From the NCBI GenBank assembly GCA_021812865.1, contig JAKAMP010000016.1, forward strand, positions 1 to 13,356: DNA of 13,356 bases, in the 5' to 3' direction. Position 1 is the first letter of the stretch; the number at the start of each line of letters is the position of its first letter. The translations under genes were made by a program, and so were the position numbers. Positions 1-5,653 of the stretch are shown here, piece after piece. Below the pieces are notes generated by a model, which had not been told where the DNA came from, did not search any database, and saw only the letters and a program-made list of their open reading frames with translations. The DNA is from Bacteroidota bacterium (GTDB lineage Bacteria; Bacteroidota; Bacteroidia; Bacteroidales; JAAYUG01).

Positions 1-926
1 TCTTTCAGCAATCTCAGTACTTCAATGGATTGTACACAGCCTGCGCCATCGTCATTCGCTCCATCGGCATTGTACCAGCTGTCAAGATGGCCTCCAATCG
101 TAATGATCTCGCGCGGATACTTGCTTCCCTTCAGTTCTGCTATAACATTGAAGCAAGGTGCGGGAGGGAATGAAGCGCAATGGGTATGGAAAAAGCAATG
201 GGTGGAAGGATCATCTTTCAGCCATTGGTGCAAAAGCTCAGCATCGATCGTTGATATGGCCACTGCAGGGATCATAGGGATGCTGTCTTTATAATACATC
301 ACGCCGGTATGCGGAAAAGTGTCAATACTAGTTGTCACCGAGCGCACCAGGACGCCAACAGCTCCCAGTTTCGCGGCACGGCTCGCTCCCTGCACCCGCT
401 GATCCACTGCTTTTCCATAGGCAGCAAATGGACTTACCCCCGTGGTATCCATGGGCCGGTTGAAAAAGACAATATTCCCTTCAATCTTTGCCTTCCCCAG
501 AGAATCAAGCTCACCCCAACGGGTAACTTCCACTACCTTTGCCGTAATTCCGCTGGGAGGGGTAGCCACGGAATTTCCCAGGGGCAGCACGCGTATGCGC
601 GCCTGGCCATGTTTTGATGATGTGATACTGGCTGCAGGTGTATTCCCAGCCTCCCAGTGAGGCCCCATTACAGGCTGAAGGTAGAGGGTGTCGGGGTGAA
701 GCTGATCCAACATGCCCAGGGTAAGCTGAATGGCTTTTGCCAAATTGGGAGAACCAATCATCCTTCCCGGGGCAATTTTGCATAACTGGTCAAGATTCTG
801 ATAAGCCGTTCCATGCTGAAGCGCATCCTCGCTCATCCGTCCGATCTGCCGGGATTCATCCTTCTGGGCACAGGCCGAAATCAAATTGGCCAACATCAAT
901 AAGGCCGCATACATCTTTGCATTCAT
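1..926 (-). CDS. M28 family zinc aminopeptidase/carboxypeptidase lipoprotein, C-terminus cut off by the window edge
   Basis: Translating the minus strand from ATG at 926 gives an uninterrupted 308-codon frame that runs off the left edge. Residues 1-18 form a short hydrophobic signal ending ISA before Cys19, a plausible lipobox, so the protein is probably an outer-membrane lipoprotein. Residues 20-24 read AQKDE, resembling the acidic lipoprotein export signal of Bacteroidota. The middle part looks like a PA (protease-associated) insert. The M28 metal site follows: GGHLDSW with His280 and Asp282, then GANDDGAG with Asp292 as the expected bridging zinc ligand. In this family (carboxypeptidase Q-like/aminopeptidase) a di-zinc centre removes terminal residues from peptides; the remaining ligands lie beyond the edge. 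It starts 21 bases after the end of the S9 peptidase remnant, so the two were probably one peptidase operon. M5 is a possible alternative start but would shorten the signal too much. Confidence 0.9.
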   Translation of the reverse strand, partial: MNAKMYAALLMLANLISACAQKDESRQIGRMSEDALQHGTAYQNLDQLCKIAPGRMIGSPNLAKAIQLTLGMLDQLHPDTLYLQPVMGPHWEAGNTPAASITSSKHGQARIRVLPLGNSVATPPSGITAKVVEVTRWGELDSLGKAKIEGNIVFFNRPMDTTGVSPFAAYGKAVDQRVQGASRAAKLGAVGVLVRSVTTSIDTFPHTGVMYYKDSIPMIPAVAISTIDAELLHQWLKDDPSTHCFFHTHCASFPPAPCFNVIAELKGSKYPREIITIGGHLDSWYNADGANDDGAGCVQSIEVLRLLK

Positions 927-947
927 AATTCTGATTATTAGGTTTTG

Positions 948-1365
948 TTATTTTCCTAAATACTTGCTATACCAACTCAGATACCTGCGCATACGATCCG
1001 TCACTTAGGTCGGTTTTCTTCCCCGACTCCCTGCCTGAAAGAAAGGCCAGGTATTTTCTATTGGGGCTCCAACTGGGCAGATGCTCATTCTCCTTGGTGA
1101 AAGTCAGCTGAAGGGTGGAAGTTCCATCCATGAAAGACATCCTGATGTCGGGGTTTCTGGTATCTTCTTTAGGATCGCTGGTGGGTACGGTATATGCCAC
1201 CCATTGCGCGGCGGGGAAAACCTCAGGTTCGCAGATATTGTAGAAACGTTGCAGGTCACCGACCCCGATCAGATTCCTGTTTTCCTGGGCGAATAACGCG
1301 GAATTTTCAATTGCTGAAACTGACAGGAAGATGACCAGGCTGGTAATAGAGAAACGATCTCTCAT
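948..1365 (-). pseudogene. S9 (prolyl oligopeptidase/DPP-like) peptidase remnant with large internal deletion
   Basis: The frame from ATG at 1365 encodes a signal peptide (cleavage likely after LFA, residue 26). It continues with typical S9 beta-propeller N-terminal sequence: FYNICEPEVFPAAQWVAYTV, a WSPNRKYLAFLSGR blade at about residues 99-112, and GKKTD at 115-119. It then stops at 967 after 132 residues; whole family members are about 680-710 residues. Between 1004 and 948, in a different frame, the sequence reads VTDRMRRYLSWYSKYLGK and then TAA, which looks like the C-terminal helix of the same family. About 570 residues, including the Ser-Asp-His alpha/beta-hydrolase domain, are therefore missing, and the join (around 1004-1010) is out of frame. 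No active peptidase can be made. A mis-assembly at the join would look the same. The M28 gene begins 21 bases downstream. Confidence 0.8.
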
Positions 1366-1429
1366 CTGAAAAAATAATTTTGAAAAATGCAGATAGGTGG
1401 AATATTCACAGTGATATATGAATGTTTCA

Positions 1430-1885
1430 TTATGCAGAAGCCGGGTATTTACTACTTCTCAGGCTTTGCCTGAAATAACGAAAACTGGACAAGGCCAGGG
1501 CCAGCCCAATGCCGATGTATATAATGGAGAGCCATTGTTTCGGGAGGGCTGAATGCCTGAGGGCTATACCAATGGTAATCATCAGCGCAACAAGGAAATA
1601 GCTTTTCCAGGATATAAACGAAAAAAGACAAGGTTTGCCTTTCATAGCAGAGATTCTGGCTAGATTTTTATTGGCTAGTTTAAGGAAGCCGAAATGATGA
1701 ATCAGCATGGCTGCCATAAAACCAGCAGAGGGGAAAAAAAACCAAAGCCTGCCCTGATAGACTGCCAGCCATTTCCAAGCCAGTGAACAAAGCATAAATC
1801 CTACGCCCATCCACATCAGACCGGATAAAAAAATCAAAACCTTCTTGTGTACACCGGGCTTTAAACGAACCAGTACTTCTTTCAT
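1430..1885 (-). CDS. Small integral membrane protein, four predicted helices, function unknown
   Basis: 151 residues starting at ATG 1885. I see four hydrophobic stretches at about residues 15-37, 47-65, 95-113 and 117-135. The N-terminus is short and basic (RLKPGVHKK), and a positively charged loop around residues 71-86 contains MKGKPC just before the third helix. The C-terminus is basic (SFRYFRQSLRSSKY). Most loop charge is in the 71-86 loop and at both termini, so these would be cytoplasmic by the positive-inside rule. The WKSYFLVALMITIGIALRHS region looks like a conserved family signature rather than random hydrophobic sequence, but I cannot name the family or a function. The gene lies 64 bases upstream of the S9 remnant on the same strand; co-transcription is possible but unproven. 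The start is divergent from the thioesterase start, with 179 bases between them. Confidence 0.75.
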   Translation of the reverse strand: MKEVLVRLKPGVHKKVLIFLSGLMWMGVGFMLCSLAWKWLAVYQGRLWFFFPSAGFMAAMLIHHFGFLKLANKNLARISAMKGKPCLFSFISWKSYFLVALMITIGIALRHSALPKQWLSIIYIGIGLALALSSFRYFRQSLRSSKYPASA

Positions 1886-2029
1886 TTATAATCCACCATT
1901 ACTATATCGGCGCTAAAAGTAATTTTTTTACCATTACGATATTCTGTACCCTCCTCATTAAAATTTGTGTTTATCCAATATGAAACTCCTTTGTGGTTTC
2001 CGCGCGGATTAGCGGATAAGAAATCTTGC

Positions 2030-2037
2030 TACCTTTA
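2030..2037 (+). promoter_or_regulatory. Possible weak -7 element for the thioesterase gene
   Basis: TACCTTTA fits the Bacteroidota -7 consensus TAnnTTTG at all fixed positions except the last base. It would place the transcript start roughly 20 bases before ATG 2065. No TTG is found at the usual 19-base distance upstream, so support is weak. Confidence 0.3.
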
Positions 2038-2064
2038 GCAATTCAAAATCATTCATTTCTTGTC

Positions 2065-2817
2065 ATGACCACATCCACAGGAAACAATTCCCTCATCCTG
2101 CAGACATCATACCCGGTCACTTCGGCCGATACCGATATGGAGGCCCGGGTGCGTGCCAGTTCCCTTGTAAACATGCTTATACAGTCAGCCATCAGCTCGG
2201 CCGACAGCCTGGGATTTGGTTTTTCAGGCATCAGGCAGCAACAGCTTTTCTGGGTGCTCAGCCGGCTCACTGTTGAAATATACAAACCATTGATGTGGTA
2301 CCAGGAAGCAAGGGTTGAAACCTGGCCCAAAGATATTGATGGCCTGTTGTACCTGAGAGACTTCAGTATTACCGACAGCAAAAACAATGTGGCAGCCAGC
2401 GCTGTATCGGGATGGTTAGCTATAGACCTTAGCACCAAACGTCCCAAAAGGATCGAAGCAGCACATGAAGAACTCTTTACTTCACTGAAGGACAGGCACG
2501 CTCTGCCGGCCGCGCCCGATAAACTCGCACCGGTGAGTGAAGGAGAAACCTTTCTTGTCCGCTCCACCTATTTCGACCTCGATTTGAATAAACATGTCAC
2601 TTCCACCCGGTATATCGACTGGATGATGGACACCTTTCCCCTTGATTTTGTCCGGTCGAAGTACCCCAGGCGGATATCTATCAACTTCATGAAAGAAACC
2701 ATGCCCGGTGTAAGTATCGTGCTAAAGCGAATGCTGGAAGGTGAAAACCGATACTCCTTTGAAGGCACCTCCGAAGTTTCGGGAAACGCTCATTTCCGGG
2801 GCAAGATAGAATTCTGA
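2065..2817 (+). CDS. Acyl-ACP thioesterase (FatA/FatB-like, double hot-dog)
   Basis: 250 residues from ATG 2065. It belongs to the acyl-ACP thioesterase family (two tandem hot-dog folds), which hydrolyses fatty acyl-ACP to free fatty acid plus ACP in the cytoplasm and so ends or redirects fatty acid synthesis. The N-terminal hot-dog (about residues 10-130) carries LFWVLSRLTVEIYKPLMWYQ, the substrate-channel helix and strand. The second begins near residue 155 and holds DLDLNKHVTSTRYIDWMMD. Asp173, Asn175 and His177 match the D-x-N-x-H catalytic pattern of plant FatB, and Glu211 lies 34 residues after the His, as the catalytic Glu does there. A longer frame from TTG 2026 is open, but the added residues do not belong to the family. 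There is no Shine-Dalgarno. The gene stands alone, with divergent and convergent neighbours. No terminator is visible downstream. Confidence 0.9.
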   Translation: MTTSTGNNSLILQTSYPVTSADTDMEARVRASSLVNMLIQSAISSADSLGFGFSGIRQQQLFWVLSRLTVEIYKPLMWYQEARVETWPKDIDGLLYLRDFSITDSKNNVAASAVSGWLAIDLSTKRPKRIEAAHEELFTSLKDRHALPAAPDKLAPVSEGETFLVRSTYFDLDLNKHVTSTRYIDWMMDTFPLDFVRSKYPRRISINFMKETMPGVSIVLKRMLEGENRYSFEGTSEVSGNAHFRGKIEF

Positions 2818-2980
2818 GGATTTTTGAATCTTCAATATATAAGAGGATTTTTGGCATCATTTTCCCCTCGCAAAATCCAGATTATTGAATCCCGTCCGTC
2901 AGTATGAAATGCAATAGAGATAACCATTACAGGAACTGTGGTTTTCATATGGCGCAGCAGCGAAAAACGCAGAGGGCACC

Positions 2981-3011
2981 AATAAAAAAGCCATGGAATA
3001 ATACCATGGCT
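2981..3011 (-). terminator. Rho-independent terminator of the tRNA-Leu operon
   Basis: An 8-bp perfect stem AGCCATGG/CCATGGCT (2989-2996 with 3004-3011) surrounds the 7-base loop AATAATA. Read on the minus strand it is followed at once by a T-rich tract (TTTTTATT). It begins 6 bases after the 3' end of tRNA-Leu(GAG), so it should end the two-tRNA transcript. Confidence 0.75.
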
Positions 3012-3017
3012 CAGAAG

Positions 3018-3101
3018 TGCCCAGGACAAGACTCGAACTTGCACGCTTTTGACGGCGCCAGCCCCTCAAGCTGGTGTGTCTACCAATTCCACCACCTGGG
3101 C
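3018..3101 (-). tRNA. tRNA-Leu (anticodon GAG)
   Basis: The minus strand folds as a class II tRNA of 84 nt. The acceptor stem GCCCAGG/CCTGGGC is perfect over 7 bp, with discriminator A. The D arm contains AATTGGTAGAC. The anticodon stem CCAGC/GCTGG encloses the loop TTGAGGG, giving anticodon GAG (reads CUC and CUU). A long variable arm (GCCGTCAAAAGCGTG region) is followed by the T arm GCAAG-TTCGAGT-CTTGT. The long variable arm and A discriminator agree with leucine identity. The 3' CCA is not encoded (the next bases are CTT) and must be added after transcription. It is the second gene of a tandem pair, 29 bases after tRNA-Leu(CAG). Confidence 0.95.
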
Positions 3102-3130
3102 ATTGATATGTGAAAAGAAGCCAGAGCTTG

Positions 3131-3214
<84 letters not shown>

Positions 3215-3279
3215 AATCCGATGACTTTACCAGCTTCTTTTCATGATGCTATCCACAATACGATAAACGAACGGGAGTG

Positions 3280-3309
3280 CAAAAATAATATTTTATTAAA
3301 TAAAAACAA
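3280..3309 (-). promoter_or_regulatory. Bacteroidota-type promoter for the tRNA-Leu pair
   Basis: On the minus strand TTG (3307-3309) is followed by 19 bases and then TATTTTTG (3280-3287). This fits the TTG-N19-TAnnTTTG pattern of the Bacteroidota primary sigma factor. Transcription would begin near 3274, about 60 bases before the mature 5' end of tRNA-Leu(CAG). The spacer is almost entirely A and T. Confidence 0.65.
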
Positions 3310-3318
3310 TCCTGGCTG

Positions 3319-3353
3319 AAAAAAAACGGGTCCCGTATTTATTACGGAACCCG
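3319..3353 (-). terminator. Rho-independent terminator after the PKD lipoprotein gene
   Basis: The stem has CGGGT (3327-3331) pairing with ACCCG (3349-3353), one C/A mismatch, then CCGTA (3333-3337) pairing with TACGG (3343-3347) around the loop TTTAT. On the minus strand it is followed by eight T (3319-3326). It lies 100 bases past the PKD gene stop and just upstream of the tRNA promoter, so it insulates the tRNA genes from read-through. Confidence 0.8.
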
Positions 3354-3452
3354 GCATAATCCTAAAACCTTACCGAAAAGTTACTAAATAATGAATGAAA
3401 AGGACAAGTATTGATACTCAATATTCATGCCAGAATACTCCATTGCATGCTG

Positions 3453-4145
3453 TTACTTAGCCTTTACCAGTTTCTTAAGAAAGCGCGGGCCATTGCTGCT
3501 TCCGGTGATAGTATGCAAGCTGCGGCTTTTTGTGCCCGACGGAACATAATCCACATAGGCAATGAATTCGTTCACCTCGTGGGGAACAAGCACCCCGGTA
3601 CTGATAAAATTCACGTCCTCACTGGCGAGGGCATAGTTATTATGGTTTGCCTCCCATACATCAAGAAAGTAATTAATGGCTGGCAGATGTGAAAAAAACA
3701 CCTCGCCATTGGAATCAGTATACCCATCAATTACCTGGTTAGTCATACTGTTCCAGTCATTGAGGGAGGGGTACAATATCACGCTGGCATTGGCCACAGG
3801 ATATTGCTGGTAATACTCCAATACAGTGATCACCAGGGTAGTAGGATATAGAACTGTGACGGTACGGGAATACTGGCTTGCTCTATGACTCCTGGAATAT
3901 GCCGTGAGGCTAACAATATAGGTTCCTGGTTGTGAATAAATATGGGTGGGATCATATTCCTCAGACCAGTTGCCATCCCCAAAATCCCAATGAAAGGAAA
4001 CGGCATCGGCAGAGTGGTTCGAAAACATTACCGCATCTCCTGCATCCACTTCATCCGAAGAGGGCATAAAATCAGCATAAGGCTTGATCTCACAGGAAAC
4101 AAAAAAGAATGGCAATAACAGAATGAACAGGTAAAACTTTTTCAT
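3453..4145 (-). CDS. PKD-domain lipoprotein with a C-terminal beta-sandwich
   Basis: 230 residues from ATG 4145. A short basic and hydrophobic signal ends FFVSC, so Cys18 is the likely lipid-modified residue. Residues 23-98 form a PKD domain with the hallmark WDFGDG (53-58), then DPTHIYSQPGTYIVSLTA. Residues about 102-200 look like a second beta-sandwich of the carboxypeptidase-regulatory/transthyretin-like kind (PVANASVILYP, then GYTDSNGEVFFSHLP). PKD modules usually bind surfaces or glycans and space other domains. No catalytic domain is present, so a binding or structural role at the cell envelope is an inference. The tail (RFLKKLVKAK) is strongly basic. The residues after Cys18 (EIKPYAD) lack a clear surface-export signal, so a periplasm-facing position is possible. 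It lies 143 bases downstream of the GH26 gene on the same strand. I see no clear promoter of its own. Confidence 0.85.
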   Translation of the reverse strand: MKKFYLFILLLPFFFVSCEIKPYADFMPSSDEVDAGDAVMFSNHSADAVSFHWDFGDGNWSEEYDPTHIYSQPGTYIVSLTAYSRSHRASQYSRTVTVLYPTTLVITVLEYYQQYPVANASVILYPSLNDWNSMTNQVIDGYTDSNGEVFFSHLPAINYFLDVWEANHNNYALASEDVNFISTGVLVPHEVNEFIAYVDYVPSGTKSRSLHTITGSSNGPRFLKKLVKAK

Positions 4146-4241
4146 GACGGGCGATTTTAAAGGGTTTCAAATAATGAAAATCAAAATGCATGCCACAAAT
4201 ACCTTACTGGAATTTTCTGTTTTCACGACTCCTTTAAATGA

Positions 4242-4268
4242 GAAGAGCCCGGTAATTCCAGGCTCTTC
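4242..4268 (-). terminator. Hairpin between the GH26 and PKD genes; probable weak terminator
   Basis: GAAGAGCC (4242-4249) pairs perfectly with GGCTCTTC (4261-4268); past one C/A mismatch, GG pairs with CC around the loop TAATT. It begins 20 bases after the GH26 stop. The following minus-strand bases (TCATTTAAAGG) are only weakly T-rich, so it may slow or partly stop transcription, or protect the 3' end of the GH26 message, rather than fully terminate. Confidence 0.55.
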
Positions 4269-4288
4269 CGATTTGTTTATCAATGACC

Positions 4289-5449
4289 TCATTTCCTGAT
4301 TTTATACATTTCGGGCAAATCTTCAAGGAAGTAGGTGAGCTTATCGTTTCTGAACTTTATGAAATCAGGTATAGAGGGATTCCCGGGATAGGGAGCGCAG
4401 GCCCTGGGACCGTCTACATTCCGCCATACGAGGATGTATGCAATCCGTTCTGCCACAGGATCTTTTTTCAAGGGATCGAGCAATACCTGGGTGAACCAAT
4501 TGGGATTTTTCAGTCCAAGCAGTCCGGTTTCGGTAAGCGCAGGAACCTTTTTCAAGCTATCGGCAAGTTGTACAACAATATGGATTTGTTTTACACCGTT
4601 ATCGGCATCCTTCATCTCCTGGAAATCGCCATAATCGTCAAATCCCAGGATATCGATATAACCGGTACCCGGGAAGCGCTCAAGGTAATTCTGCATGGTG
4701 CCGAATCTGTCGGGCGAATAGGCATACAGAAGGTTATGAACCCCTTTCACATCGCGCAGATAGGTAACCGTAAATTTCCATAGGGCAATGTACTCGTCCT
4801 TTGTACAGGACTGGGCTCCCCACCAGAACCAGCCTCCCGTATGCTCGTGCCAGGGACGGAAGATCACAGGTACGGGTTTCCCGTCGCTTCCCTTCAAGCT
4901 CAGGAAAAATTCAGCCACTTTATCCAGTTCGGCTTTGAAAAAATCATGCTTAGGCCCACCAGGCAGAAGGGCATATACCGCCCTGGTAGTATCCCATGCA
5001 TTGGTCCCTGTTACGGGGTTCGGCATATGCATGCTCGCCGTATTCACACCGCCCCTGTCATACACCATTTGCATCCATCCTTTTATTCTTCCGAAATCCA
5101 CACTGTCGATGTTATAAGCCCTGCCCAGGAAGCTGATGTCCCAGCCATATATTGCCGGGAACGATCCGCTCACGTCGTGAATGTCTGTTCTGAAAGTATC
5201 GGCTTTCCATCCCACGCCGTATGCCAGCGCATCTTCCTGGCCGAACATAACATGGTGGAATGACAATTTTTTCATGTTTAGCAGAAGGGCCTTTGTTTCA
5301 GGCGTGGCAAGAGAATCTACTGGGGTTACATTTGCATCGGGTAATCCTTTGGATGACCGTACACATGCCAACGAAAGGATCATGAGGGCCGATCCCATTA
5401 GGACAGGAATCAGTCTGATTTTCTTTCTCAGGAATTTACTGTTTTTCAT
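4289..5449 (-). CDS. GH26 family beta-mannanase-like lipoprotein
   Basis: 386 residues from ATG 5449. The N-terminus is basic, then hydrophobic (about residues 12-28), ending SLAC, so Cys29 is a likely lipidation site, although Ser at -3 is atypical. The rest is one GH26 (beta/alpha)8 domain. FGQEDALAYG (69-78) is a family N-terminal motif. Glu202 in FRPWHEHTGGWFWWG is the expected acid/base, and Glu307 in ALTETG the expected nucleophile. GH26 enzymes of this kind cleave beta-1,4-mannosidic bonds in mannan, galactomannan or glucomannan with retention; some members act on other beta-glucans, so mannan is inferred from family. Length is normal for a single catalytic domain. No SusC/SusD pair or other mannan gene lies in the window. 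It has its own probable promoter, overlapping that of thrS on the opposite strand, and a hairpin after its stop. Confidence 0.92.
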   Translation of the reverse strand: MKNSKFLRKKIRLIPVLMGSALMILSLACVRSSKGLPDANVTPVDSLATPETKALLLNMKKLSFHHVMFGQEDALAYGVGWKADTFRTDIHDVSGSFPAIYGWDISFLGRAYNIDSVDFGRIKGWMQMVYDRGGVNTASMHMPNPVTGTNAWDTTRAVYALLPGGPKHDFFKAELDKVAEFFLSLKGSDGKPVPVIFRPWHEHTGGWFWWGAQSCTKDEYIALWKFTVTYLRDVKGVHNLLYAYSPDRFGTMQNYLERFPGTGYIDILGFDDYGDFQEMKDADNGVKQIHIVVQLADSLKKVPALTETGLLGLKNPNWFTQVLLDPLKKDPVAERIAYILVWRNVDGPRACAPYPGNPSIPDFIKFRNDKLTYFLEDLPEMYKIRK

Positions 5450-5588
5450 GATGGGTGACAGATTAGTTTGATTTATTCAGGTATGCAAGTTATTCCAGAC
5501 CTTGTCCATGCAGCGTCTTATACCGTTCATCCATTCGTTGTGCCTTGCAGGATAATTTGAATCCGCGCCGCTGCATGCATTTGCTATA

Positions 5589-5596
5589 CAAATATA
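5589..5596 (-). promoter_or_regulatory. Probable -7 element for the GH26 gene
   Basis: On the minus strand TATATTTG matches TAnnTTTG fully. The nearest TTG upstream is only 15 bases away, short of the usual 19, so the -33 part is weak. Initiation near 5583 would give a leader of about 130 bases before ATG 5449. The element lies just beside the thrS -33 region on the other strand. Confidence 0.45.
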
Positions 5597-5599
5597 GTA

Positions 5600-5630
5600 T
5601 TTGAACGAATACAAACTTTATTTATCTTTG
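5600..5630 (+). promoter_or_regulatory. Promoter of the thrS-infC-rpmI-rplT operon
   Basis: TTTG (5600-5603), a 19-base spacer, then TATCTTTG (5623-5630): an almost ideal Bacteroidota TTTG-N19-TAnnTTTG promoter. Transcription should start near 5636, about 18 bases before the thrS ATG, leaving no room for a T-box or long leader. ThrRS synthesis is therefore not controlled by a 5' leader riboswitch here. Confidence 0.8.
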
Positions 5631-5653
5631 GCTGATTTTTAAGCATAAAAGGA

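Noticed and set aside
25..783. Plus- and minus-strand short open frames over the left end
   Set aside because: They are other-frame shadows of the M28 gene, which continues unbroken through the region.
967..1365. A complete 132-residue secreted protein
   Set aside because: The sequence matches only the start of the S9 family, and the last 13 codons are out of frame with a recognisable S9 C-terminus that continues to 948.
2026..2064. TTG start giving a 263-residue thioesterase
   Set aside because: The 13 extra residues have no family match and overlap the likely promoter; ATG 2065 gives a normal N-terminus.
4283..5471. Plus-strand open frames (for example 4283-4783 and 4841-5263)
   Set aside because: They lie opposite the GH26 gene, whose two catalytic motifs confirm the minus strand; the plus-strand translations show no domain logic.
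5460..5653. T-box or other riboswitch controlling thrS
   Set aside because: The promoter at 5600-5630 leaves a leader of only about 18 bases.
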